Assembly: GCF_030816505.1 (NCBI RefSeq)
Contig: NZ_JAUSYB010000001.1
Coordinates: 372,001 to 436,000 of the forward strand
Direction of reading: 5' to 3'
DNA length: 64,000 bases
Source: Microbacterium sp. W4I20
GTDB lineage: Bacteria > Actinomycetota > Actinomycetes > Actinomycetales > Microbacteriaceae
Shown: piece after piece, positions 19,366-28,378 of the stretch
How the letters are laid out: each line of letters begins with the position of its first letter
Numbering within the stretch: position 1 is the first letter of the stretch
The notes under the pieces: generated by a model
Seen by the model: only the letters and a program-made list of their open reading frames with translations
What the model was told of the DNA's origin: nothing
Database searches by the model: none
Position numbers and translations under genes: made by a program

Positions 19366-21507
19366 TCAGCGGCTCTCGATGCCGCGGATCTGCGGCGTGT
19401 GGAACGATCCGCCGAAGGCGCGCTCCGACGCTCCCTCACGATCGAGGTACGGCGAGGCGCCGCCGTCGATGAACGGCCAGCCGGCCCCGAGGATGAGGCA
19501 GAGGTCGATGTCCTCGACCTCGGGAACGACGCCCTCGTCGAGCATCAGCTTGATCTCCGTCGCCAGACCGTCCTGCACTCGCTGCAGGATGGTGGCGGCG
19601 GATGCCGGTGCCTTGCCGACCGCGGGCTTCAGCAGCTTCTCGGCTTGCTTCGTCCAGCCGGTGACCCGGCCACCCTTGTCCGTCTCCACGACCGCGTCCA
19701 GCTCGGCGAGAGCGTGGAAGTTCTCGTTCGCGTAGAAGCGGTCGGGGAACGCATGCACCATCGTGTCCTGCACGTGGGCGGCGACCTTCCACCCGACCAG
19801 GTCGATCAGCTGGAACGGTCCCATCGGGAGGCCGAGCGGACCGAACGCCTTCTCGACATCGGCGATCGGGGTGCCCTCGTAGACGGCGCGAGCGGCTTCG
19901 CCCATGACCTTGGCGAGCAGCCGATTCACGACGAATCCGGGGGCGTCGGCGGTGAGCACCGCGTTCTTCCCCAGGTTCCTCGCGACGACGAACGCTGTCG
20001 ACAGCGCGGCATCCGCCGTGGTCGGCGTCTTCACGATCTCGATCAGCGGCATCACCGCGACCGGGTTGAAGAAGTGGAAGCCGACGAGCCGCTCGGGGTG
20101 TGCGAGCTTCGAGCCGATCTCCTCGACCGACAGCGAAGAGGTGTTGGTCGCGAGGATCGCGTCTTCGGCGACGATCTTCTCGATCTCACCGAACACCTGC
20201 TGCTTGACGCCGACCTCCTCGAACACGGCCTCGATCACGAAGTCGCAGTCGGCATAGAGGCTCTTGTCCGTGGTGCCGGTGACGAGCGCGCGCAGCCTGT
20301 TCGCGGCGTCGGAGTCGAGACGCCCCTTGGCCTCGAGCTTGCCGATCTCCTCGTGGATGTATGCCACGCCCTTGTCGACGCGCGCCTGGTCGAGGTCGGT
20401 GATGAGCACGGGCACCTGCAGCTTGCGCACGAACAGGAGGGCGAACTGGCTCGCCATGAGGCCCGCACCGATGATGCCGACCTTGGTGACCTTCTTCGCC
20501 AGCTCCTTGTCGGGCGCGCCGACGGGACGCTTCGCGCGCTTCTGCACGAGATCGAACGCATACATGGAGGCGGCGAACTGGTCGCCCGTGACGAGTTCGG
20601 CCAGAGCCTCGTCCTCGCGCGCGAAGCCCTCCGCCTTGGTGCCGCTCTTCGCCTTGTCGAGCAGGTCGAGTGCGGCGTACGGCGACTTCGGGACGGTGCC
20701 GATCTTCGACTCCAGCATGCCGCGCGCCATCTTGATGGCGATCGGCCACTTCGTCAGGCGTTCGATCTTGCCCGGCTCGTTCTTGCGCTCGACCTTCTTG
20801 CCGCCGAGGACCGCGTCGGCCCAGGCCAGCGAGTTCTCGAGGTACGTGGCAGCGGGGAAGATCGCGTCGAAGATCCCGAGGTCGAACGCCTGCTGGGGCT
20901 TCAGCATCCGGTTCTGCTTGAGCGGGTTCGAGATGACGACCTCGAGGGCGTTCTCGATGCCGATCAGGTTCGGCAGCAGGTAGGCGCCGCCCCATCCCGG
21001 AATGATGCCGAGGAAGACCTCGGGAAGAGCGACCGCGGCGGCCGACGCATCGACCGTCCGGTACGAGGAGTTCAGTGCGATCTCGAGCCCGCCCCCGAGT
21101 GCGAGCCCATTCACGAAGGCGAAGGACGGCACGCCCAGATCGCCGAGCTTCGTGAAGACCTTGTGCCCCAGCTGCGCGATCAACCGTGCGTTGTCGCGTG
21201 AGCCGACCTTGCTGATGTCGGAGAGATCGGCGCCGGCGGCCATGATGTACTGCTTGCCGGTGATGCCGACGGCCTGGATCTCACCCGAGGCTGCGCGTGC
21301 ACGCAGACCGTCGAGGGTCTCGCCCAGTTCGGTGAGCGTGGCCGGGCCCAGAGTGTTGGGTCGGTTGTGATCGCGTCCGTTGTCGAGCGTGATCAGGGCC
21401 AGGACCTTGCCGGAGGCGAGTCGGATGTCGCGCACCGGGGAGTGCGTGATGACCTCTCCCTCGGTGAGTGCCTGAATGGGCGAGAAGTCGATGTCGTCGT
21501 AGCTCAC
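19366..21507 (-). CDS. fadB: 3-hydroxyacyl-CoA dehydrogenase/enoyl-CoA hydratase, beta-oxidation alpha subunit
   Basis: The 713-residue fusion carries out the second and third steps of beta-oxidation. Residues about 1-270 are an enoyl-CoA hydratase domain (ITGKQYIMAAGADLSDIS; FVNGLALGGGLEIAL). From about residue 345 comes the NAD-binding 3-hydroxyacyl-CoA dehydrogenase domain (VGIIGAGLMASQFALLF; ATNTSSLSVEEI; GFHFFNPVAVMPLIEIV), followed by two C-terminal dimerisation repeats. The GTG start at 21507 shares one base with the TAG of the thiolase gene. The longer open frame into the thiolase was rejected for that reason. With the thiolase it forms the trifunctional complex. Confidence 0.92.
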   Translation of the reverse strand: MSYDDIDFSPIQALTEGEVITHSPVRDIRLASGKVLALITLDNGRDHNRPNTLGPATLTELGETLDGLRARAASGEIQAVGITGKQYIMAAGADLSDISKVGSRDNARLIAQLGHKVFTKLGDLGVPSFAFVNGLALGGGLEIALNSSYRTVDASAAAVALPEVFLGIIPGWGGAYLLPNLIGIENALEVVISNPLKQNRMLKPQQAFDLGIFDAIFPAATYLENSLAWADAVLGGKKVERKNEPGKIERLTKWPIAIKMARGMLESKIGTVPKSPYAALDLLDKAKSGTKAEGFAREDEALAELVTGDQFAASMYAFDLVQKRAKRPVGAPDKELAKKVTKVGIIGAGLMASQFALLFVRKLQVPVLITDLDQARVDKGVAYIHEEIGKLEAKGRLDSDAANRLRALVTGTTDKSLYADCDFVIEAVFEEVGVKQQVFGEIEKIVAEDAILATNTSSLSVEEIGSKLAHPERLVGFHFFNPVAVMPLIEIVKTPTTADAALSTAFVVARNLGKNAVLTADAPGFVVNRLLAKVMGEAARAVYEGTPIADVEKAFGPLGLPMGPFQLIDLVGWKVAAHVQDTMVHAFPDRFYANENFHALAELDAVVETDKGGRVTGWTKQAEKLLKPAVGKAPASAATILQRVQDGLATEIKLMLDEGVVPEVEDIDLCLILGAGWPFIDGGASPYLDREGASERAFGGSFHTPQIRGIESR

Positions 21508-22712
21508 TACTTCCTCTTCTTTCCGTCGAAGTGCGGGTTCTCCCAGATGACGGAACCGCCCTGCCCCAGGCCGACGCACATCGCTGTCAGGCCGTAGCGG
21601 ACGTCGGGGCGCTCGGCGAACTGCGCCGCGAGCTGGATCATCAGGCGAACACCGGATGCCGCCAGCGGGTGGCCGACCGCGATCGCGCCGCCCCACTGGT
21701 TGACCCGGGGGTCGTCGTCCGCGATGCCGAAGTGATCGAGAAGCGAGATCACCTGGATGGCGAAGGCCTCGTTCAACTCGAACAGGCCGATGTCGGAGAT
21801 GTCGAGTCCGGCCTTCTTCAGCGCCTTCTCCGTGGACGGGATCGGTCCGATGCCCATGATCTCCGGCTGCACACCGGCGAACGCGAACGAGACCATGCGC
21901 ATCTTCGGCGCCAGGCCCAGCTCCTTCACCGCACCGCCACCGGCGAGCAGCGACATGGTCGCGCCGTCGGTGAGGGGGGACGAGGTGCCGGCGGTCACGC
22001 GACCGTGCGGACGGAACGGCGTCTTCAGTGCGGCGAGATCCTCCATCGTCGTCTGCGGGCGACGACCCTCGTCCTCGGTGGCGAGGCCCCAGGCGCCGTC
22101 GGCGCCCTTGATGGCGACCGGCACCAGATCGGGCTGGATCTTTCCCGCATCGTAGGCCGCCTGCACCTTGTGCTGGCTCAGCATGCCGTAGCGGTCGGAG
22201 CGCTCCTTGGTGAGGTGCGGGAACCGGTCGAAGATGCGCTCGGCGGTGACGCCCATGTTGAGGGCACCGGGATCGACCATCTTCTCGGCGACGAAGCGCG
22301 GGTTCGGGTCGGCGTTGCCGCCGATCGGGTGGTGTCCCATGTGCTCGACGCCACCGGCGAGGGCGAGGTCGTACATTCCGACGCCGATCGAGGCGCCCAT
22401 GGTGGTGACGCTGGTCATCGCACCGGCGCACATGCGCTCGACGGCGAGTCCGGGAACGGTCTGCGGGAGCCCGGCGAGGATCGCCACGGAGCGCCCGAGG
22501 GTGAGGCCCTGGTCTCCGGTCTGGCTCGTCGCCGCGATCGCGACATCGTCGATGCGGTCGGCCGGCACGGCCGCGTTCCGCTCCATCAGGCCGATGGTCG
22601 CCTTGACGGCGAGGTCATCCGCGCGGGTGTTCCAGTACTGGCCTTTTTCGCCGGCGCGCCCGAAGGGGGTGCGCACTCCATCGACGAAGAAGACGTCCGA
22701 GATCTCGGCCAC
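21507..22712 (-). CDS. fadA: acetyl-CoA C-acyltransferase (thiolase)
   Basis: The 401-residue thiolase cleaves 3-ketoacyl-CoA to acetyl-CoA and a shortened acyl-CoA, the last step of beta-oxidation. Its acyl-accepting Cys is Cys95 in VERMCAGAMTS. The C-terminal His and Cys motifs are VGHPLAASGVRL and MCVGLGQGGSV. It starts with GTG after a GGAGG Shine-Dalgarno and is the first gene of the fadAB pair. The downstream GTG of the partner overlaps its stop by one base, so the subunits are probably made in equal amounts. No regulator gene lies next to it. Confidence 0.93.
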   Translation of the reverse strand: MAEISDVFFVDGVRTPFGRAGEKGQYWNTRADDLAVKATIGLMERNAAVPADRIDDVAIAATSQTGDQGLTLGRSVAILAGLPQTVPGLAVERMCAGAMTSVTTMGASIGVGMYDLALAGGVEHMGHHPIGGNADPNPRFVAEKMVDPGALNMGVTAERIFDRFPHLTKERSDRYGMLSQHKVQAAYDAGKIQPDLVPVAIKGADGAWGLATEDEGRRPQTTMEDLAALKTPFRPHGRVTAGTSSPLTDGATMSLLAGGGAVKELGLAPKMRMVSFAFAGVQPEIMGIGPIPSTEKALKKAGLDISDIGLFELNEAFAIQVISLLDHFGIADDDPRVNQWGGAIAVGHPLAASGVRLMIQLAAQFAERPDVRYGLTAMCVGLGQGGSVIWENPHFDGKKRK

Positions 22713-22785
22713 TCTGCCTCCAAGTTTGTGCGGTCGCCTCAGTCTATGAAGCCGCAGAAACCGGGAAGAATCGGTTGGATCGAAC

Positions 22786-23979
22786 CTACGAAGCGGGCGC
22801 GGGCGTGGTGTCCGGCTCTTGCGCCGCCTCTACAAAGGCATCCGCGATCTTCTGTGCGGTCTGTGCAATCTGCCACGGCCGTGCGCCGAGCGCCGAGAGG
22901 GCCGCACCGATCTCTTCGGCGGATTCGCCGGGGACGTCCCACGCCACCCGACGCAGGAACTCCGGCGTCAGCAGATTCTCGGTCGGCATCCCGAGTCCTT
23001 CGGCGACACCCTCCACGACGGGCCGCGCCGCCTTGAGCCGGGCATCGGCCTCGGGGTTGCGATCGGCCCACGCGCGAGGCGGAGGCAGAGTGTCGCTCGG
23101 CACGCGTTCGCGGGGGAGGTCTTCGGCCGCGCGGCCGTCGACGATCGCCTGCCACCACCGATCCAGCTGGCTGCGGCTGGCGCGACCCTGGAACTCCTTG
23201 ACGCCGGCGAGTGCCTGCTTCGATGAGGGATTGGCCATGACGGCGGCGACCAGCGAGCGATCGGGAACGAGTCGCCCGGGAGAGACGTCCTGTTCCTGCG
23301 CGAACGACTCCCGCGCCTGCCACAGGGACCGCGCCACGGCGAGGTTGCGGGCTCCGCGGACCTGGTGCAAGCCGCTCAGGCGTCGCCAGGGATCCTCCCG
23401 CGGCGGCTTGGGGGCCCGCGACAACGTCGCCGCGAACTCCTCGGCTGCGAACTCCGTCTTGTCCTGCTCCTCGAGCTCGGCGACGAGTACATCTCGCACG
23501 TCGATGAGGTGCAGCACGTCGAGTGCGGCGTAGTCCAGCCACGAGTCCGGAAGCGGCCGTGTGGACCAGTCCGACGCCGAGTGCTCCTTCTTCAGCGTGA
23601 TCCCGAGGGTGTCCTCGACGACGGCGCCGAGGCCAACCCGCTCATGTCCGAGGAGACGCGAGGCCAGCTCCGTGTCGAAGATCGTCGGCGGCTCGAGGTG
23701 GAGCTCGCGCAGCGAGGGCAGATCCTGGCTCGCGGCGTGCAGAACCCACTCCACCTGTCCGATGGCCTCCTGCAGCGGCGCGAAGTCTCCGATGGGCGGG
23801 GGGTCGAACAGGAACACCCCGGCGTCGCGGCGGAACACCTGCACGAGATACGCACGCTGCGAATAGCGGAAGCCCGAAGCACGCTCGACGTCGACGGCGA
23901 CGGGCCCGGTGCCCGCGGCGAGCACAGCGCAGGCTGCGCGGAATCCCTCAGCATCAGAGATCACGGAGTATTCAGTCAC
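22786..23979 (-). CDS. rnd: ribonuclease D family exonuclease with HRDC domain
   Basis: The 397-residue protein has an N-terminal DEDDy 3'-5' exonuclease domain: Asp30 and Glu32 in VAVDVERASG, a second Asp in LHAASQDLPSL, and the Tyr/Asp pair in LDYAALDVLHL. A central HRDC domain (about residues 205-290) and a further helical segment follow. RNase D trims 3' ends of stable RNAs such as tRNA. The C-terminal 100 residues are less conserved, ending in a disordered TTPAPAS tail. It overlaps the upstream DUF3000 gene by 8 nt (GTG start), so the two are co-transcribed. Confidence 0.88.
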   Translation of the reverse strand: MTEYSVISDAEGFRAACAVLAAGTGPVAVDVERASGFRYSQRAYLVQVFRRDAGVFLFDPPPIGDFAPLQEAIGQVEWVLHAASQDLPSLRELHLEPPTIFDTELASRLLGHERVGLGAVVEDTLGITLKKEHSASDWSTRPLPDSWLDYAALDVLHLIDVRDVLVAELEEQDKTEFAAEEFAATLSRAPKPPREDPWRRLSGLHQVRGARNLAVARSLWQARESFAQEQDVSPGRLVPDRSLVAAVMANPSSKQALAGVKEFQGRASRSQLDRWWQAIVDGRAAEDLPRERVPSDTLPPPRAWADRNPEADARLKAARPVVEGVAEGLGMPTENLLTPEFLRRVAWDVPGESAEEIGAALSALGARPWQIAQTAQKIADAFVEAAQEPDTTPAPAS

Positions 23980-24553
23980 GTACAGCCTTTCGCGCGCCGA
24001 TCACGGCGATGCCCTCGGAACCTGGCGGAAGCCCCGCCAGCATTCCGACCAGCTCGGCCCATGCTTCGACGTGCGGTCGGAACGGGCCATCCGGAGTCCA
24101 GGACGCCCGCAATTCTATCTGTGCGCCGTCGCCCTCGACGGCGAGCGCCCCGAAACCCCGCGACAGCGTCTTCGTGGAGGTGCCGGATTCCGAGTGGTAG
24201 CCCGCGTCGCGGGAGTCCAGAGCGTCCACCAGCCACGACCACGTGACGTCTGCCAGCAGGGGGTCGGTGCCGATGTCGTTCTCCAGCGGCGCCTGGGCGA
24301 AGATGACGATGCGCCAGGCCCCGCCCCAGGCACCCGGTTCATCGGGGTCGTGCAGCAGGACGAAGCGTCCGGTGCCGTACACCGACTCTCCTTCATCGTC
24401 GGGACGCACGTCGGCGGCGAGCGCGATGGCGTACGGGGCGAGGCCCTGCGGCGTGGCGATCTCGCGCACCGTGATGTCGTCGCGGAACGCGGTCTCGCGC
24501 AATTCGGCCGTCGCGCTCTCGAAAGGGCTCCCGGCATCGGGGGGTGCGGTCAC
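23972..24553 (-). CDS. DUF3000 domain-containing protein
   Basis: The 193-residue soluble protein matches the actinobacterial DUF3000 family along its length. Motifs are YGTGRFVLLHDPDEPGAWGGAWR near the middle, DVTWSWLVDAL, and a C-terminal AWAELVGMLAGLPPGSEGI. It has no known function, but it is regularly found immediately upstream of the RNase D gene, as here, suggesting a role in RNA metabolism. The GTG start is fixed by a TAGCCT -10 box six bases upstream on the minus strand (leaderless layout). Confidence 0.85.
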   Translation of the reverse strand: MTAPPDAGSPFESATAELRETAFRDDITVREIATPQGLAPYAIALAADVRPDDEGESVYGTGRFVLLHDPDEPGAWGGAWRIVIFAQAPLENDIGTDPLLADVTWSWLVDALDSRDAGYHSESGTSTKTLSRGFGALAVEGDGAQIELRASWTPDGPFRPHVEAWAELVGMLAGLPPGSEGIAVIGARKAVRD

Positions 24554-24578
24554 GGCAACAGGCTAGAGTCAGGAAGCG
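24554..24578. promoter_or_regulatory. overlapping divergent -10 boxes
   Basis: On the minus strand, TAGCCT (24565-24560) lies six bases before the DUF3000 GTG. On the plus strand, TAGAGT (24564-24569) lies nine bases before the hydrolase ATG. The two hexamers share two base pairs, so the two genes probably compete for polymerase. Confidence 0.5.
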
Positions 24579-25733
24579 ATGAAGAGTCTCAGGCACGCCG
24601 TTGCGCTCCTTGTCCCCGCGCTGCTCGCGCTGGGGGCGTCCATGGCCTTCCTGGTCTTCGGCGTCGCTCGGCGGGTCGTCACCCCGATGCGTCGCGGGGT
24701 CGATACGGAGATCCTGGCCGTCGACACGGGGGCGCAGACGATCGAGCTCACCCGCACCGTCGACACGGAGCTCCCCGGCCGCTACGGACTGTTCACGACC
24801 GGCACCTACGGCTATGTGAAGCTCGGCGCCGTGCTCAGCGCCGACGCGGTGAGCGTTCGACGGAAGCTGCTGACGCAGATCGAACCAGGCGCTCAGGTCG
24901 ACCGCGGCGCGGCCTTCAGCGGGTACTACTACTCGGCACCGAGCGAGCTGCACCTGCCCTCGCAGAACGTGCTCATCGGTTCGCCCTCGGGCCCGTGCCC
25001 GGCCTGGTACTTCCCTGCCGCTTCGTCGACATGGGTCATCCAGGTGCACGGACGCGGGGCCACGCGCGTCGAGTGCCTGCGGGCCGTGCCCGTGCTGCAC
25101 GCCGCCGGCCTCCCGAATCTGGTCGTCTCATACCGCAATGACTCTGAGGCCCCGCGCAGCCGGGCCGGTGCTTATGCACTCGGCGCGTCGGAGTGGCGTG
25201 ACGTCGACGCGGCCATCGCCTACGCGCTGCGCCACGGAGCGGAGCGCGTGATCCTGATGGGATGGTCGATGGGCGGGGCGGTGGCCCTGCAGACAGCCGT
25301 CAACTCGGGTCATCGGGACCGCATCGTCGGCCTCATCCTCGAGTCCCCGGTGGTCGACTGGCGGACCGTGCTGCGCTACCAGGCGCGGATCGCCCGCGTC
25401 AGGGCTCCGCTGCCCGGCCTGGCGATGAGCGCCCTCGAGCGCCCTCTCACAGCACGCTTGAGCGGGGCGGACGACGCGATCTCGTTCGACCGGCTCGACA
25501 TGGTCGCCAGGGCGGCCGAGCTCTCCGTCCCCATCCTGATCCTGCACAGCGCGGACGACGGCTTCGTGCCGATCGATTCGTCGTCGGCGCTGCGCGATGC
25601 GCGACCCGACCTCGTGACGATGCCGGAGTTCTCGGTGGCGCGCCACACCAAGATCTGGAACTACGACCAGACCGGCTGGAGCGACGCCATCACGCAGTGG
25701 CTGGACGCGCGCGGGTTCAGCGCTTCTGCCTGA
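24579..25733 (+). CDS. alpha/beta hydrolase with N-terminal membrane anchor
   Basis: The 384-residue protein begins with one hydrophobic segment (about residues 8-30, ALLVPALLALGASMAFLVF). It is therefore probably membrane-anchored, with the rest outside. After about 130 less conserved residues comes an alpha/beta hydrolase domain: the oxyanion-type VHGRGA, the nucleophile elbow GWSMGG with Ser230, Asp in HSADDGFVPI and His in ARHTKIW. The substrate is unknown; an esterase or peptidase is possible. Its 3' end overlaps the convergent sufE by 17 nt, with no terminator visible. Confidence 0.75.
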   Translation: MKSLRHAVALLVPALLALGASMAFLVFGVARRVVTPMRRGVDTEILAVDTGAQTIELTRTVDTELPGRYGLFTTGTYGYVKLGAVLSADAVSVRRKLLTQIEPGAQVDRGAAFSGYYYSAPSELHLPSQNVLIGSPSGPCPAWYFPAASSTWVIQVHGRGATRVECLRAVPVLHAAGLPNLVVSYRNDSEAPRSRAGAYALGASEWRDVDAAIAYALRHGAERVILMGWSMGGAVALQTAVNSGHRDRIVGLILESPVVDWRTVLRYQARIARVRAPLPGLAMSALERPLTARLSGADDAISFDRLDMVARAAELSVPILILHSADDGFVPIDSSSALRDARPDLVTMPEFSVARHTKIWNYDQTGWSDAITQWLDARGFSASA

Positions 25734-26148
25734 CCTGCTTCTTCGCCCGCATCAGCATCCCGGTCATGCCGCCGATCCGCAGCGGTGAGACCGCCTTGGT
25801 GAGGCCGATCGACTGCGGGTAGTCGTCCGGGATCGCGAGGACCTCGTCGGGCGTGAGGCCGGTGATGCCCTGGACGAGGATGCTGGCGAATCCGCGCGTC
25901 GTCGGTGCCTCTTCGGGCGCGGTCGCGTGCATCGTGACGACGCCGTCCGTCACCTCGACGTAGATGTACACGGGGGACTGGCACTCGGCCACGCGCTCGC
26001 ACATCTCGGGGTGGTTCGCGACCTCGTCGGAGACGGGCGGGAGCTCATCCGAGTACTCGAGCAGCAGCAGGAGCCGATCGGACTCGGGGGTCTCCAGGAA
26101 ACCGTCGCGGATCTCGGCGAGGATGTCAGGAACGTCGGTGGTGCTCAT
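25717..26148 (-). CDS. SufE family cysteine-desulfurase sulfur acceptor
   Basis: The 143-residue protein is of normal SufE length. The acceptor Cys is Cys56 in VAECQSPVY, matching the ECQS/GCQS loop that takes persulfide sulfur from a SufS-type desulfurase; an extra Cys50 precedes it. The ATG at 26148 is preferred over 26157 because GGAGG then lies 9 nt upstream rather than touching the start. No SufS or SufBCD gene is nearby. Instead it follows a sulfurtransferase gene by 19 nt, suggesting a small sulfur-handling operon. Confidence 0.85.
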   Translation of the reverse strand: MSTTDVPDILAEIRDGFLETPESDRLLLLLEYSDELPPVSDEVANHPEMCERVAECQSPVYIYVEVTDGVVTMHATAPEEAPTTRGFASILVQGITGLTPDEVLAIPDDYPQSIGLTKAVSPLRIGGMTGMLMRAKKQVRQKR

Positions 26149-26167
26149 CCCTGACATCCTCCCACGA

Positions 26168-27061
26168 TCAGACCGATCCGGGCTCGGCGCCCGTCACGAT
26201 CGGGACGCGGACGGCGCTGCCCCATTCGGTCCAGGAGCCGTCGTAGTTGCGCACGTTCTCGAAGCCGAGCAGGTGCTTCAGCACGAACCAGGTGTGGCTG
26301 GAGCGCTCACCGATGCGGCAGTAGGCCACCACGTCGTCGCCGTCCTGCAGCCCGGCTCCGTCGCGGTAGATGGCGTCGAGCTCTGCGCGGCTCTTGAAGC
26401 CGCCGTCCTCGGCGACCGCCTTCGCCCACGGCACGCTCTGCGCGGTGGGGATGTGGCCGGCCCGCAGCGTGCCCTCCTCCGGGTAGGCGGGAGCTGTTGT
26501 GCGCTCCCCGCTGTACTCCTCGGGGGAGCGGACATCGATCAGCGGACTGCCGATGTGCGCGAGGACGTCGTCCTTGTAGGCGCGGATCACGGAGTCGTCA
26601 CGCTCCACCACCGGGTAGTCGGTCGCGGGGCGCGTCGTCGCCTCGCGCGTGACCTCGCGGCCTTCGGAGATCCAGCGGTCGCGGCCCCCGTCGAGGAGGC
26701 GCACGTCCTCGTGGCCGAAGAGGGAGAACACCCACAGTGCGTAGGCGGCCCACCAGTTGTTCTTGTCGCCGTAGATGACGACCGTGTCGTCGCGGGAGAT
26801 CCCCTTGCGGCTGAGCAGCGCCGCGAATCCTTCGCCGTCGACGTAATCCCGGACCACGGGGTCGTTGAGCTCGGTGTGCCAGTCGACCTTCACGGCGCCC
26901 GGGATGTGCCCCGTCTCGTAGAGCAGCACGTCTTCGTCGGACTCCACCACCACGAGCCCCGGTTCACCCAGACGCTCGGCGAGCCATTCGGTGGTCACGA
27001 GACGGCCGGGTTCGGCGTACTCGGCGAACTTGGGGGAGGAGGAATCGAACTCGATGGCCAT
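26168..27061 (-). CDS. sseA: thiosulfate/3-mercaptopyruvate sulfurtransferase (tandem rhodanese)
   Basis: The 297-residue protein has two rhodanese domains. The N-terminal one (about residues 15-140) is inactive, with GDKNNWW in place of the Cys loop. The C-terminal one carries the active Cys248 in [11 protein letters not shown]. This CRIGER loop is characteristic of actinobacterial thiosulfate sulfurtransferases (CysA/SseA type). The enzyme moves sulfane sulfur from thiosulfate or mercaptopyruvate to an acceptor. The start at 27061 has a GGAG six bases upstream; the longer open frame has no rhodanese homology. It is transcribed ahead of sufE. Confidence 0.88.
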   Translation of the reverse strand: MAIEFDSSSPKFAEYAEPGRLVTTEWLAERLGEPGLVVVESDEDVLLYETGHIPGAVKVDWHTELNDPVVRDYVDGEGFAALLSRKGISRDDTVVIYGDKNNWWAAYALWVFSLFGHEDVRLLDGGRDRWISEGREVTREATTRPATDYPVVERDDSVIRAYKDDVLAHIGSPLIDVRSPEEYSGERTTAPAYPEEGTLRAGHIPTAQSVPWAKAVAEDGGFKSRAELDAIYRDGAGLQDGDDVVAYCRIGERSSHTWFVLKHLLGFENVRNYDGSWTEWGSAVRVPIVTGAEPGSV

Positions 27062-27206
27062 GGGTTCTCCGAAGCATTGAGCGGACGAGGGTGGACGTGC
27101 AGACGGCGTAATGTGGAGCCGTCCCTTCGACGATAGATCCCCGCAGTGCGCCCTGCGCCCGATTCGTAAGACTTCGACACAGGCCGGCACCCTACTCAGG
27201 ACTGAG

Positions 27207-28244
27207 ATGACCGACACGACCAGCAGCACGGGCTCGGTGCATCTGACCGATCGCCAGCCCGCCGTCACCGGACCCGAGATGCTCGCGAGCCTGGTGCCGC
27301 CGCCGCAGTTCGACACGGCCACGTTCGACAGCTATCGCGCGGATCCGGCCTTCCCCTCGCAGGAGGAGGCGAAGGAGACGCTGATCCGATTCGCCGGCCC
27401 CGGCGCACCGGTCAAGCGCGGCGGCTTCTTCAGCCGCGCGAAGAAGGAGCCCGAGGTCAAGCCGGGCGTCTATCTCGACGGTGGATTCGGTGTGGGCAAG
27501 ACCCACCTGCTCGCGTCGATCTATCACGCGATGCCCGCCCGACGGAAGTACTTCGGCTCATTCATCGAGTACACCGCCCTCGTCGGAGCGCTCGGATACA
27601 AGAACACGGTCGACCTGCTCAAGGGTGCGGATCTGCTCTGCATCGACGAGTTCGAGCTCGACGATCCGGGCGACACCATGGTCATGACCCGTCTGCTGGG
27701 AGAGCTGGTCCCGACGGGCACGAAGCTCGCGGCGACCTCGAACACGCCGCCGAACGCGCTCGGCGAGGGGCGCTTCGCGGCCCAGGACTTCCTCCGCGAG
27801 ATCCACGCGATGTCCGACAGCTTCCAGACGATCCGCATCGACGGCGTGGACTTCCGCCAGCGCGCGCTCGACGGTCACGCCGTCGTCCTCGACGACGAGG
27901 CCTACGCGGCGGCATCGGCGGGCGCGATCGGTGCCGGCGCGGCATCCGACGACCGCTTCGACGATCTCATCCGCCATCTGGCCCAGGTGCATCCGTCGCG
28001 CTATATCCGCCTCATCGACGGACTCGGGCAGGTCGGTCTGCGCGGCGTGCGACAGCTGACCGACCAGTCCGAGGCGCTGCGCTTCGTGGCGTTCGTGGAC
28101 CGCGTGTACGACGCTCAGATCCCGATCATCGCGACCGGTGTCGGACTGGACACGGTTTTCTCCGACGAGATGCTGGCCGGCGGATACCGCAAGAAGTACC
28201 TGCGCGCCATATCCCGACTGAATGCCCTCACGCATTCTGCGTGA
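27207..28244 (+). CDS. zapE: cell division protein ZapE / AFG1-like ATPase
   Basis: The 345-residue ATPase has Walker [10 protein letters not shown] (residues 92-100) and Walker [12 protein letters not shown] (about 143-153), with the sensor-type ATSNTPP later. This is the AFG1/ZapE pattern. In E. coli ZapE associates with the Z-ring; mitochondrial relatives act in protein quality control. The actinobacterial role is not established. The ATG at 27207 lies 145 bp from the divergent rhodanese gene. A GACGGC/GCCGTC inverted repeat (27102-27123) lies in that gap. Confidence 0.85.
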   Translation: MTDTTSSTGSVHLTDRQPAVTGPEMLASLVPPPQFDTATFDSYRADPAFPSQEEAKETLIRFAGPGAPVKRGGFFSRAKKEPEVKPGVYLDGGFGVGKTHLLASIYHAMPARRKYFGSFIEYTALVGALGYKNTVDLLKGADLLCIDEFELDDPGDTMVMTRLLGELVPTGTKLAATSNTPPNALGEGRFAAQDFLREIHAMSDSFQTIRIDGVDFRQRALDGHAVVLDDEAYAAASAGAIGAGAASDDRFDDLIRHLAQVHPSRYIRLIDGLGQVGLRGVRQLTDQSEALRFVAFVDRVYDAQIPIIATGVGLDTVFSDEMLAGGYRKKYLRAISRLNALTHSA

Positions 28245-28289
28245 GCCTGCAGGCCCGCGTAACGCGATGTTCACATTCGGAGCCACCCT

Positions 28290-28327
28290 GTAACAGCGGG
28301 GAAACAAACTTCACGCCTGCGCGAAAC
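28290..28327 (+). promoter_or_regulatory. tandem GlnR box upstream of amtB
   Basis: GTAAC (28290) - 6 nt - GAAAC (28301) - 6 nt - CACGC (28312) - 6 nt - GAAAC (28323). Four five-base half-sites are phased every 11 bp, exactly the a-b-a-b layout of actinobacterial GlnR boxes. Three match the consensus and the second a-site is degenerate. It lies 52 nt before the amtB ATG. Confidence 0.75.
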
Positions 28328-28378
28328 GGCGCGTCGTCACACTGAAGCTCTCAATTACTTCGGATGTGAGGTTTTCCT

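Noticed and set aside
21508..22431. N-terminal extension of the fadB-like frame through the thiolase gene
   Set aside because: The extension is the out-of-frame reading of fadA. The GTG sharing a base with the thiolase stop gives the family-length protein.
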